Assembly: GCA_029641185.1 (NCBI GenBank) | Contig: JAPWGK010000009.1 | Coordinates: 1,190,501 to 1,254,500 of the forward strand | Reading direction: 5' to 3' | Origin: Pseudofabraea citricarpa | Taxonomy: Eukaryota > Ascomycota > Leotiomycetes > Helotiales > Dermateaceae | DNA length: 64,000 nucleotides | Shown here: positions 35,530 through 46,153 of the stretch, piece by piece | Layout: each line of letters starts with the position of its first letter | How positions within the stretch are numbered: the stretch's first letter is position 1 | Translations under genes and position numbers: made by a program | Notes under the pieces: generated by a model | Seen by the model: the letters and a program-made list of their open reading frames with translations, nothing else | Databases searched by the model: none | What the model was told of the DNA's origin: nothing

Positions 35530-36924
35530 TTATATGATCTCGAACTCATAATACACATAGGCAGTATACTCACTGCCCTCACCACTATGGCCGCCAACAC
35601 CAGCTGCGGCCATCTCTGACGATAATGCAGAATCGTCTTTTGTAACCTTGCCCTTCTTATCCCGGCCAAACGCATTGCCGCCCAAGTATGAGTAGGTCGA
35701 ATCCAGCGAGGCTTTGGCCTTTTTGGCCAATTTTGAGTTGGTCTAGAAAGTAGTCAGCTTAAGTTTGACTTGCAACAAGAAAGGGTGCGCACCTTAACCA
35801 ACCCACAAACATACTCTAATGGCAATCCATACCGCAAGACGGTCTCCACAAACACTCTAAGGGTGAGAACATGGATCCAGATCATGACACTCTCACTCCA
35901 GCCAGTTCTTGAGAGTCTCAAAGCCTCACCCCAAATCTTTCTCTCGTCCCTGGCGACACGTTCCACCTCTTTGCGCTCCTCTTCCTTTCCGCCTTGAACA
36001 TACTTGTAATCTCTTGGTGTCCACTTGTTTTCTCTGCACTTATGTTGAAAGTCGGCGCTGTGCTTCTTAAAGGTTGTGACCGCAAACAATGTGAATTCAT
36101 CATCCTGTGCAACTTCTACAGAGGAGCGTGGTACTACCATCGGGGATAGAGTCTCGTAGCTTTTTAGAAAATCCTTCTTTAGGTTGGTTGGAACTGCAAC
36201 CAGATGGGTTTCCAGGTATTCGGAATCTTGAATCAGTATTTTGGGATTGACGACTGGGGTGAGAGACTTGGTAGCAAGGTTACCACTACTTCGATTAGCA
36301 TGGATTTCTAAGACGTGCTTCATCACTTACGTCTGCTTCCTTTGTAGTGTCGTGAGATTGGTTTTCACTTGGTTGTATTGGGTGACCTTGCTCTTGACAT
36401 CATTATCGATGCTGACAAGCTCCTATCATAAGATATTAGTCCAACTACTGGCTTGCGAAGGAGTGCAATCGGACCTTCTGCAGCGAGTCTATAAGCTCTG
36501 CGAGTGGCTTGTCCGCGCGGTACTTGACTTTGTTCCAGGTAAACGTTCGTAGGTATTGATCAGCAGGCTCTTTCCAGAGACATCAGTAGAGGTCCAAAGA
36601 TTTAAGGCATGCGGTAGGAGACATACTGTCGTTGACCGTCTTCTGCTGTGAGATCTTCTCCTCATCGCCTTCAAGGAGAGCACGCAGAGAATCCCCAACC
36701 TTCGCAACTACTCCTTCACACGAGGCCTCGAGCTTCGCAAGATCATCCGCTTGCTGGACCAAGGCATCCAAGGTCCCTATCTTGAAATCGGGGATCTTGA
36801 AGGGGAGGACACTGCCGTTGTCGGTAGAGATGGTCGATCGTAATGCGGTAAGAGCTTCATCCTTGTCGTTGGAGGGGGAGATGGAGGTCGGTAGAGACAC
36901 AAGCAAATACTTGGTGTCCGACAT
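35530..36924 (-). CDS. vma5: V-type proton ATPase subunit C (Vma5)
   Basis: Exons (minus) 36924-36627, 36569-36475, 36422-36331, 36285-35793, 35742-35530; 396 aa, close to yeast Vma5 (392). Diagnostic segments are MSDTKYLLVSLP at the start, FKIGTLDALVQQADDLAKLE, the NKVKYRADKPLAELIDSLQKE helix, the VPTNLKKDFLKSYETLSPMVVPRSS middle, and the end VLRYGLPLEYVCGLVK with a Tyr/Glu-rich tail. Subunit C links the V1 sector to the stator and is released when the pump is disassembled in glucose shortage. All four introns are short with clear GT..AG ends and frame kept. It shares a 1.75-kb AT-rich intergenic region with the divergent gene at 38.7 kb. Confidence 0.95.
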
Positions 36925-38675
36925 TGCTGCAGAAACCTCTTACTTGCGCTGGGGAAGGGATATGTGGTGCGGGGAAACGCAAGCAAAGAGGGCGCAATTG
37001 CAAATGGTTGGAAGCTACGCAATACCTTTGATGCTCGGATGTCGCGAGCCAGCGAGAGCTTCGATTAGCTTACGTTCAGGCCGATGTGGCACGTGCACGG
37101 CTTTCTCACTCTCCACTCTAAACCGCATCTCTATCAACAACCTTCAAGCTTCAATACCACGCTCAGCAGCATTGTAAGATCGTTATACATGCCATAGCTA
37201 ATCCAAATTGGGTTTCAAGAGCTGTCTATGTTTGGTTGGACTCGATCAATTTACTGCCATCCAATCCAGTAAAACATAGGCTTTGCTGCAGTCCCACCAG
37301 CATAATTGTTGGTCGAGCACAAGAGATCATTTTCCGTTCTAAACTACTCAGACTTATTCAGCCTTAAAAAGAATGCAGCGTTTGTAAAGAGTTTTTGCAA
37401 GTTCAATGGATCAATCTGGGCCCAGAATAAATATTCCCATTGCCAAGTCACGATTCCTATTACACATAGAATTTCTAAAGATACCCTTGGTAGACTGTTT
37501 ACCTAGCGTTTCATTGAATTGTTCCCCGAATTTTTAACATATAGAAGAAAAGAAAAGTAACGATGTTTTATTGTTCGTTGTTGTTTTGCTATTAGTTATC
37601 AAAAATCTCTTGGCGGTTTTTATCGTAACTCCACATGGTACCAAAAGTAGATGATTTGTGGAAATCAAATCTTTCGAATAATTATATGTTTTTAATGTAT
37701 AAGTTTATTGAAGAATTAAAAGAGCTCTAGCTTTTATGGAGCAGCTAGTTTGATATCAATCAAGTTTTGCGTCTTAGGATACCTTGATATAGTTATCATG
37801 GAATCCTTCATTTATCTATATGCATTGTCGGTCAATTCTGCTAGTTTTCTTCTAGTTTTCTTCCAGAAACATTTAATTATTCCTACATTGACATAACAAA
37901 AACTTCTAGCGTACCATATCGTGAACCCGTTTGTAAGGTTAGGTAGTAGCATCAGCCTTTGGTAACGGTAAAATAGACTGAAAAGTTGATCGCTATCCAC
38001 AGGCACCAGAGCTAGCGCGTATAGTAGCAGTTATCTTTGCAATGGCTAGGGAAAGCTTGGCGCCCGCTAAGTCTCAAGAGCCATGAAATTTTCACTTAGC
38101 TTCTATTTATGACAATGGCACATTCACTATGATGTCTACCAAATTTTATGAGAAGCTGGAATGACTCTGCTTTTACTTTTATGGTTGCATCAAAATAACA
38201 TGTGGTCAAGGCTTGAATCATTCCGGGAGTGCAATCATCAGATTAGATGAAAGTGGACCGAATTCGTTCTTGCCGAATATGATTCCGTTGATTCGCTATC
38301 TACATTTGAGGTGCTTGACGTCGAACTTACTTATTGTTGGTGTATTTAGTTCTGAATCATAATATAACTATGCTGTCAAGTAAAATTTCTGCCCTGGTTT
38401 GCTAGTATAGTCAGGTTATAGCGTGATCTGTAGACCTAGCTCTTGTCGCGTAACCATATATATTTTGTCGTGAACATGCTCCTTCACTTGCTCTCATTCA
38501 CTTGCTCTCATTCACTTGCTCTCATTCACTTGCTCTCATTCACTTGCTCTCATTCACTTTCTCCCACAGTCACTTGACTTCCAACCCAATCACGTCCTTT
38601 CAACCACTTCCATCTACAACCTCATTCCAACAACCACGCGTCCACCACTGGGAGCTTTAGCGTTACTCATACACC
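36925..38675. other. AT-rich divergent region, V-ATPase C and repeat-protein gene
   Basis: From about 37180 to 38470 the DNA is clearly more AT-rich than the flanking genes, with short stop-riddled frames. It then changes to the 14-bp minisatellite and a pyrimidine-rich leader. It may be decayed DNA; no element is recognisable. Confidence 0.5.
38483..38552. repeat. 14-bp minisatellite, five perfect units
   Basis: Unit ttcacttgctctca repeated exactly five times (38483, 38497, 38511, 38525, 38539), followed by a degenerate partial unit. It ends about 120 bp upstream of the ATG at 38676 and is probably in the promoter or leader of that gene. Confidence 0.92.
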
Positions 38676-40664
38676 ATGGCTTTCAATACCACACTCAACT
38701 CCAACACAGCACAATCGCTTAACGCAATGGATCGGTTTGTCGAATACATCGTTGGCCGCAAAGCAAAGTACGCTTTTGAACGCAAACGTACACTGAATCA
38801 TTTCAAGTCAATTGCAACTACTTCCAACGATCCGTACCAAACACCAGAGCAGGATACCTTAGCTTGGGCAGCAGCTGTGGGAGGAGACCTCATCGGCGAG
38901 CGCCCACCAGTTTCTAACAACGCGTGTCCCTGGAGGAAACCTCTCGACGTGACATTTCGATACCGAGTATTTCGACCGAAGAACCCACCTGGAAGGTTTG
39001 ACTCCCCTCCCTGGATAGGGATTATCGATACCCGGCCACATCTACAAGGATGCAGCAATACTACTCCCATACCCCAACACACTCGCACTGAGACTACCTC
39101 CACCATATCATCCGAGCACCCTTCAATTTTTAAACAACAAGACCAGGAGTCAACGGCTGAGCCTAGAAAGGCAAAAAAGCAAGTCAGTTTCGTAAATCAC
39201 GGTCAAGAGGTGCACAATTCCAGTTCCAGCCACGGTTTCAGTCATAGTTCCAGTCCGACTTTCAGCAAAAATTCAACTCCGTCTACCCATCTCAGTGTAC
39301 CTGAAGAAAGACAATCTAATCCAGTACACGATCACACCCCAAACCTCTCTCCTGCCGATCTCTGTCTTTCTCAAACAAAACGGCCTCGCCCAGGACTCAA
39401 CCAACGGTCGAATTCAACTTTTAGCATCGAAGAGCTAGAGGAAGGTCTAGCAGAAGACTGGAAAGAAAGGTATATTAGTCAAAGTTCTTCAAGTAGTAGC
39501 ACTTACTCCCTCATCACCGACAAGACCCCCTTTGCTAAACATGGCTCTAGGTGTACAATTTCTCGAAGCATCCATCCTCGAAACAGTGACCCCAGAAAAT
39601 TACTCCCCAGCACCACCACTTCCGAAAACACCGGCCCCACAACTACCACTCCCTCAGGAATCCCCGGCTCTATTACGCAAAACGACCAGCAAAACGACGA
39701 ACAAGGGAGCGGGGAAGCAACCCAAAAAGCCTCAATCAAAACTTCCCAAGAAAAAGGACCAAATTTCAACGGGAAAACAAGCGAGCAAAACAACGTGCAA
39801 GGAAGCGACGGAAGAGACCACCGAGGAAACCGCCAAAGAGACCACACCGCCACAGAAGAAGTCTCAGACAAAGCCCCCCAAGAAGCAGGATCAAGACTCG
39901 ACTGGAGATCAAACCAGCGACAAAGGCAGCCAGGAGGCCAGCAAAGAAACCAAGAAAGAGACCAGCAAAGCACCCAGGAAGCAGCTGAAGAGGACCCAGT
40001 CAAAGTTTTCGAAAAGGCAGATCAAAAGATAGACTGGAGAATGTCGACAATAAACAAAATCCAGAACTCTAACTGGAATCTAGAGTGCCTGAAGCTCTTC
40101 CCCGAGCTCACTGGGGTCAGAAACCGTGTAATCGACCTCCCCAATCCCCCTTATCACGCGAAGCGACAGTACGCGAGAGTCACCTTTGCACCGGCACAAG
40201 AACGACTCCATTCTGAGAACGCCAACGTCAGTAACAACTACAACAATAATAATAACGATGTAGAATCCAAGGAAGAGGGGGAGATGGCTGGATCGTGTGC
40301 GGTCGAAAGTTGCACACCTCCAAAGATTACGAAATGGTGTTCACCGAAACCGGAAAGCGCAGCCAGTTCTTGCGCGATTGAAAGCTTCACACCCCCGGCA
40401 GCATTCTACACAGCCAAAAGGCTCAGTATCAACAACCCCGACAAAGAAGTCAGCGATTCCTGCGCAATCGAAAGCTTCACACCGCCAGCTTTCGGCATGG
40501 CTAAGAAAGCCAGTATTCCTAAAGCGAGTGAAGAAGCTGCAACTTCCTGTGCAATTGAAAACTTCACGCCTCCTCGAGTTTTCTTCACATATAAGACGAC
40601 GGGTACATCCAAAGGGGTCGAATATATCGCAAGTTCCTGTGCAGTTGAGAGCTATACTCCATAG
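38676..40664 (+). CDS. Unrecognised disordered protein with C-terminal SCAIExFTPP repeats; gene model uncertain
   Basis: As one open frame it encodes 662 aa. I do not recognise the family. The N-terminus (to about 130) is the most ordered-looking part (MDRFVEYIVGRKAKYAFERK, then FRYRVFRPKNPPGRFDSPPW). The middle is Ser/Thr then Gln/Asp/Arg-rich. The C-terminus has five copies of a motif SCA[VI]E[SN][FCY]TP(P), spaced about 30-36 residues apart, the last ending at the stop. Synonymous variation among these copies supports this frame there. Between about 39.72 and 40.02 kb, three tandem repeats are instead conserved in the +1-shifted frame (see findings), so introns or a frameshift are possible. 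A plausible in-frame intron is 39470-39550 (GTATAT...gctaaac...ctag). No signal peptide. Confidence 0.5.
   Translation: MAFNTTLNSNTAQSLNAMDRFVEYIVGRKAKYAFERKRTLNHFKSIATTSNDPYQTPEQDTLAWAAAVGGDLIGERPPVSNNACPWRKPLDVTFRYRVFRPKNPPGRFDSPPWIGIIDTRPHLQGCSNTTPIPQHTRTETTSTISSEHPSIFKQQDQESTAEPRKAKKQVSFVNHGQEVHNSSSSHGFSHSSSPTFSKNSTPSTHLSVPEERQSNPVHDHTPNLSPADLCLSQTKRPRPGLNQRSNSTFSIEELEEGLAEDWKERYISQSSSSSSTYSLITDKTPFAKHGSRCTISRSIHPRNSDPRKLLPSTTTSENTGPTTTTPSGIPGSITQNDQQNDEQGSGEATQKASIKTSQEKGPNFNGKTSEQNNVQGSDGRDHRGNRQRDHTATEEVSDKAPQEAGSRLDWRSNQRQRQPGGQQRNQERDQQSTQEAAEEDPVKVFEKADQKIDWRMSTINKIQNSNWNLECLKLFPELTGVRNRVIDLPNPPYHAKRQYARVTFAPAQERLHSENANVSNNYNNNNNDVESKEEGEMAGSCAVESCTPPKITKWCSPKPESAASSCAIESFTPPAAFYTAKRLSINNPDKEVSDSCAIESFTPPAFGMAKKASIPKASEEAATSCAIENFTPPRVFFTYKTTGTSKGVEYIASSCAVESYTP
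39724..40020 (+). repeat. Coding tandem repeats, Lys/Thr/Glu-rich in the shifted frame
   Basis: Three related units (about 39724, about 39856, partial at about 39980) within the 38.7-40.7 kb gene. In the frame one base after the main frame they read QSKLPKKKDQISTGK, QTKPPKKQDQDSTGD and QSKFSKRQ. The first two align over at least 39 codons without gaps. Confidence 0.75.
40285..40664 (+). repeat. Five C-terminal SCA[VI]E-x-TPP motif repeats
   Basis: Motif copies at about 40291, 40369, 40456, 40543 and 40636, reading SCAVESCTPP, SCAIESFTPP, SCAIESFTPP, SCAIENFTPP and SCAVESYTP. Codons for the same residues differ mainly at third positions. Confidence 0.9.
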
Positions 40665-42009
40665 CTAGGAACGGCGACTAATTATAATTAAAAAAAGAAC
40701 TAATACACATCGCTTTCAACGCGATATTGTAGAATTACTATGAGACATCACAGGAGATTACAAGGAGGAATAACGAGAAATGAACTAGAGAAAGAATGTT
40801 GAGATATCTTGTATTATGACGCGGAATGGGATAGAATAGAGGTGTTAAATGATTGTATTATTATTGGGCATGGCAGGTATTGTAGATGGTAATTAATCGT
40901 AATACACATTCAACGAGTTTTCTTTTCGAACTATCAAGTGTGATGGAACTCCTGAAATCACTACAATCAAGAGAAAAGAAGGCTGTAAAAAGATAACCAA
41001 TTGTCTTCTTTACTCCTAGTCCCCATTCTGAAAAAGAGAGATCTGCGCATCATCATTAATACCGCGATACTCAAAGGATGTAAACAATGGTATATTCATA
41101 TTCATGCCTCGGAGCTGCAGCTATTATGGTATAACGATACTTGGAATAACTGACTTCTATTTTTTTGCCTTGATCGGCTGCAAGAAAAATAGCGAATCAC
41201 TTAGATCCTATGCTCTACTAATCCATACGTCTTTTCAGGAATCGATTGATTTTTGATACTCAAATGTTTAAACAGCCAAGTGCTCTTTGGTGTTTATCTA
41301 GAAGAGATTTTGATGATTCTATACTCTACAATAGCTCTACATTTAATTTTTATTAATTATTCTATGGATGCCAGCTACGTTGTTATCCTATATTCTTTTC
41401 GCTCTTCAAGATTCAAAGAAAAGAAACTTTTTTAAGTTTTCCAGCTACCTAGTTACACATTAATTCCAGTTAGGTCAGCTGACGACTATCATTTCAGCTA
41501 TTGTGATACAGCAAAGCAGTATCACCTGTCCATCCTAATTTCCCCACAGATCAAAGAATCAAAGTCAGATCTCTAAATCACCGGGAAACAAGCGAGACGG
41601 GGAGCGGAAGCGGAGGTGGGTTCTTTGTTTAGTACCGCCGGTAAAAAAAGGATCACTCTCACATAAGCTATGGGTACGCAAGCACCGATCTGCCTAAGCA
41701 TAGATTTAGAAATAACCGGTAGCGAGAACACGTACTACACTATGTTCCCATAAGCTGCATGCATAAAGCAGGTAAGCACCATTGCATACAAAGCGGGTAC
41801 CAGTCAGAATCCCAAGCTCGAGTGTGACAATCAACGGCAGTTTGAAAGATTGACGTCTTCTCGATAAGTGCAATGAAGACGCTGGTTTTTCAGATCGGGA
41901 AAACAAGTTAGGAGCACTACAACTTAACCAATTAACAGCAAAACTCTCCTCACGTAAGCACTAATTCAATCCTCCTACAGATGTAGAAATCATACTCGTT
42001 CGAATTTTC
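40665..42009. other. AT-rich intergenic region
   Basis: Dense A/T runs, notably 41230-41450. Nothing coding seen between the two 3' ends. Confidence 0.5.
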
Positions 42010-43398
42010 TCATCGCGAGACAGCAAATGGGCAGCCACTAGGACGCTCAGCACGCAATCTCTCCTCGATCTCTTTGGTCTGATCCACTCCCCGATTTTTC
42101 ATCACCCGTGGTCCGACCTCTTCGAACTTATACCCTTCAGGGATGTATTTATCACCCTTTGACCCAGGGACATCGCCACCCATAATCCAAACAAACCAAC
42201 CCATAGGTCCCCATCGATTGAGGAACCCCGGTTTGTTATAGTACGGGTGTGCTTGGTAAGTGGTCCAGTGGTACCGACCGGTCTGCTGATCAGGGCGATC
42301 AGAGACCTGGCGAAATCTCATGAAGCTGGGTCGTGGGAGTGACAAGTAGCGGAGAAGGAATTTGCGAGTGCTGAATATGGCGTTGGCGATTGTGAAATAA
42401 CTGGGAGGTGGCAACGGATACCTTGAAGCGGAGTTAGTGAGTTCTCGCAAGCAGGGAGAAAGAAACAACACACATCATGGCTTTTCTGAGGCGGTCCCCC
42501 ATGAGAACACCGACGACATGAGCAGCTGCCGGCTGGACAGCCTTAGGAACATAGAACAAGAGGAGTGGGACTAGCTCATCTGCGGTCTGCTTATTAGACA
42601 GAGCAGGCACCATGTACTTTTGCTCGTATGCCTGAGCCCACGACTTGATATCATGATAGAAATCCAGACCGTTCTCCCACCCGGTTTTATATTTTTCAAG
42701 TTCATGATAGCTGATTCCCATGCCGTCTCCAATTCCTTTCCAGAAAGTTCCAATAGCGCATTTCTCCATGGGCGTTAGACTTCGCCATTCATACTTCTCG
42801 ACCCAGGAGATAGGCTCAGTGATAAAGACCGAAAGTGTATACAGCAAATCCGGATTGGAAATCTTGCCGGCTTTCTGATATTGCGAATGAATATAATTCA
42901 TGCGGGCAATGGCTTTGATGACACGCTCAGATTTAGGAGCGAACGAGCTAAATTCTCCAATTAGTATGCCAGTATCAGCATATCTCTTGGATGCATTTTC
43001 AGGCGTAGAGAACTCTTTGGTCGCCACCAGCAGGTTCGATATTGTGGGGATACCATATGTCTGTCATACTTCATCAGATACCGAAGTCCAGTACTCCATG
43101 ATTTTCTCACCTTGAACAAAGCAAATTGTAGGCTAGTGAGATAAAGCTTGGGGAACTCTAACTCGGCCAAGTAAGAGATTATTTGCTGTGCGTCAGTATT
43201 GCTCATCTTCGAAAACGAGGCGGGATCCTTGTATGCAAATTTCCTTTCCATGGCATCTCGTCTACGAAAGCGGAATAATGAGCACAGTAACACATAGCAC
43301 AACATTGCTGATATGATGTACGTGCCCCATGGAGACGCCGAAACAATGGATGGAGATGCCATCTCTGGCACAACCTGAGTGTTGTTGGCCATTTTCAT
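42010..43398 (-). CDS. mpaB/rubber-oxygenase-like ER-bound oxygenase (DUF2236-type)
   Basis: Exons (minus) 43398-43111, 43060-42474, 42421-42010; 428 aa. The N-terminus has one membrane anchor (YIISAMLCYVLLCSLFRF) followed by Arg residues, suggesting an ER tail on the cytosolic side. The body shows the family pattern: FALFKTYGIPTISNLLVATK, KRYADTGILIGEF, ISWVEKYEWRSLTPMEKCAI, FWKGIGDGMGISYHELE, and a C-terminal HPYYNKPGFLNRWGPMGW. Heme-binding His candidates are in the middle part. Family knowledge: MpaB of mycophenolic acid biosynthesis is an ER oxygenase cleaving a prenyl side chain; most fungal members are uncharacterised. A second in-frame Met (MANNTQ) lies two codons in. A GMC oxidoreductase is about 2.8 kb away, but the gene between them is not a typical tailoring enzyme. 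Confidence 0.82.
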
Positions 43399-44127
43399 CA
43401 AGATGGCGGGAAGCACACTGTTGTGGAATGAAGTGTTTCACGAGATACAGGAGACGTGCACAAGAGCAAGTAACATGAACTTCAGGATGACAGGAGACAA
43501 AGGAGAGCTGAGGACAAGACTTATATTGCGGCGAAGGTTGTCGGCAGCTATGCTATAAAGAGAAGCACTAGTAAACAGGCGCAACCGCATACATCACCCG
43601 CACAAATTGACACAACCAGACCGCATTCAACCCCAGACTCGAACGGCCTCGGGAACTCGGAACTGGCCTATTGAGTGCTTCGATTGGAAATGCGGGACCG
43701 CAATACGTGCTTGGGAGCAAGTACCATGTTGCAGCGACAGAGGGGTTTCCCTCGGCAGTGGCCAATATGTACGTACGTACTTTAGCACCATGCATCTATG
43801 CATCTATCTGCGAGACGCACACGCGCGAGCCGGCTGACTCGAAGCCACCCTGTCAAGAATTGAGCCTCAATTCAACAACCAAGAGAGGAGAGGCAAGCAA
43901 AGAAACAGAGCAAGTGAGATCCAGACAAAAGTTGTTGTCCCCAATTCACAACCATGGAGGAAATAGCCAAATACCATTTGTCAGCTCGTCCTATTCCCAT
44001 CTTTCCAGCCTTGTAATGCGAATGATAATCTATCTGATAACACAAAGCCACCGATGGGTATAAAGCGAGCGTGGTATATTTACATAGAAAAGCCTTCATC
44101 TCTCATTGAACCATTATACCATTATCG
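43399..44127. other. mpaB-like promoter and 3' end of the next gene
   Basis: A gtacgtacgta step near 43770. No supported gene. Confidence 0.45.
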
Positions 44128-45219
44128 TTACTCGCTTCCCTTCAGCCACGGTGCTGTATCTTGAGTCGTGAAAGAAAACGGCGATTTGGTCATCTCGGGA
44201 CTTCGAGGACTCATTTTGACAGCGAACAACTCATCCTCCGTCTCGATGTCATCCTTCTTGGGAACGTGGCCTCCAGTTATAGCATCGAGAGAATTCATGC
44301 GGTTGCCATCGCGTGGATTGCCTTGCTGGGCAAGAATATAATCCGGGGGATTCTGTGCCACCGCTCGATTCACAGGTCGAGACGACGCACCATGGAAAAC
44401 GGAAAAGGAAGATACCGCTATATCAGACATATCAGGGGATAGGGGGTGTGCATCAGAGCGGTTCTCGGAAGCTAAGGCCTCTGCACCATGCTCAGCTCTA
44501 TATCCAAGATATTGAAAAGATGTTCATCACTTACCTGGCAAGGTTGGTCCGAGATCTGTTGCGCTGGTCCCAAGCCGCAGTCCTTTGAGTTTTTCTGACA
44601 AACGTCCCCCAACCGGAGTCCTTGGACTTCCAGACGACAATAACACCTCTGATCCGCTCTTTGTGCCAACTCCAAAGTTGTCTTCGATCCATTGTTTTTC
44701 CTGCAGTGCCATTTCGAGGCCGATACCTTCACCGTTGGTCTTCATTTCCGCTTCTATCTCGGCCTTCAGCACGGAAAGTCGCTTCTTCGCCCATATAGTG
44801 TGCAGAACACCCTTTCGGCCTGCTGTCCTAGCTGTGATACCCAGTTCCGCAGGGAAGATAGCAGGCAGAGGATTTGTTTGCATGGTCTTTCCTCCAGCTT
44901 GCGCTAGCTTGATAATTCGTGGTACGGTTGAGCCAGGAGGCAGCAAAAAATATAACCGGTGAAGTTTGCCATCTGCGCCATCGCGAGCAGAAAGAACGGT
45001 ACTCTTCCCCTCCCATGAGACCTCCCAGTCTCCTAGATTCTTGCTGTTGTCTTCATCTTCCCATTCCAACATTAGGATTTTCGTACCTTCGTTACCTCTC
45101 CCGGACTCAATCTCATAGCGTGCTAAAACTGCTGAAGACGAGATTGCTGGAGCTCGATCCTGAGCATTCGGTTCGACAGGTATACTGTCAGGTTCGAAGA
45201 CTGGTGATTGCAGCGCCAT
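44128..45219 (-). CDS. Conserved-looking fungal protein of unknown function
   Basis: Exons (minus) 45219-44535 and 44471-44128; 342 aa. The intron has gtaagt and ttag ends and joins in phase 1. I do not recognise it. Residues about 30-200 look folded: LARYEIESGRGNEGTKILML, DWEVSWEGKSTVLSARD, LHRLYFLLPPGSTVPRIIKL, then KGVLHTIWAKKRLSVLKAEI and EKQWIEDNFG. The beta-strand rhythm followed by an amphipathic helix loosely recalls a PH-like fold, which is only an impression. The second exon is disordered, Ser/Pro-rich, ending DTAPWLKGSE. No signal peptide or membrane segment. The start at 45219 (gccATGg) is preferred over an upstream in-frame ATG at 45378 because the added residues are low in similarity to a folded region. 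Confidence 0.7.
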
Positions 45220-46153
45220 GGTCGGCAGCAAGTTTAGGGAGACACTGAACCTTATTCGGCCATACAGGAATTCGGACTTTATGGAGCAATCGCACCGATG
45301 CGATGCGACAGTGCTGATGGATCCCTGACCGACTTGACTGGCTTTGTTAACAACACCGGGTCTAGACGGAAAGCTCAAAGCTGGCAGCGTGATGGTCTTC
45401 CTGAAAGGTTTGGTTTGCCAGAAGACTCAAAAGTTTGGGATGAAAGTGTGGTGTCTCTTGCGCATGATGCTGATCCGGGAGAGATTGGCCCCGCAGGCAA
45501 GATAGATGGGTCGTTCTTGACGTGGAAATTGTTTAGTTGGGTGATAGAAGAGGGTAGAATAGGCATGGTCTTTGGGCCATTTCAGCAGACCAGCCAATGA
45601 CAACGGGCGTCCAAGGTTCCTGAAGCTATAATTAGGACAAAGGAGCAGGCTAATTTACCTCCTTAATGCGGTATAACGTCTTGGCCCAGCGTGGTGGGTG
45701 GTGGGGTTGATCAGCCCTGAGTGAGTTTGGGGGGTGAGTGAGTGGTGAGTGGGTGAGTGGGTGTGGCCTTGTTCAATCATTGTGCATACAGACGAGTACG
45801 AGGGCACAAGAGAGAGCTGCTGCTGCTGCTGCTGCTGCTGCTGTGTCCCCCATCCTGTACATGCGTTGTTGGACAGCATAGGACTCAACTCACTGTGTCG
45901 TGGTTGAACGAACAATAGCATGAATGATATGAATTCTCGAATACAGCATGAGAGTCAGTCACGAGCACGAGCATCAGCCCCATCTTTACTTAACGCACCC
46001 CTCGCCTTCGCCTCGCCTGCAGGAACATCGATTCTCCTTCGCTTGATTTCCCCTCTTAGCGGAGGAACTCGCATCCGACCTTGACTCCCCTACCTATCTA
46101 TGTACCTAAGCCATTTTGGAGGAATTATACATGAAGATGGCACCACCATAATC
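45220..46153. other. Promoter of the 44-45 kb gene and GMC 3' region
   Basis: Contains gagtgagtgg repeats (45720-45770) and the (CTG)9 run. A 100-codon plus-strand frame at 45301-45600 is not supported as a gene. Confidence 0.45.
45817..45843. repeat. CTG trinucleotide repeat, nine units
   Basis: Perfect (CTG)9 in non-coding DNA between the 44-45 kb gene and the GMC gene. The complementary strand would read CAG, but no gene is supported there. Confidence 0.9.

Noticed and set aside
37812..38006. 64-codon minus-strand frame in the AT-rich block
   Set aside because: No similarity to known transposon proteins that I can see; expected by chance in AT-rich DNA.
39470..39689. Candidate 220-nt intron that would move the repeat gene into the shifted frame
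   Set aside because: The frame would fit, but the length is long for this genome, no branch site lies near the acceptor, and no matching second intron returns to the main frame.
40297..40668. 123-codon frame overlapping the C-terminal repeats in the third frame
   Set aside because: Variation among the five repeat copies is at third positions of the main frame, so this frame is a shadow.
45301..45600. 100-codon plus-strand frame beginning MRCDSADGSL
   Set aside because: It lies opposite the promoter of the 44-45 kb gene. No motif, signal peptide or splice extension, and composition is unlike neighbouring proteins.
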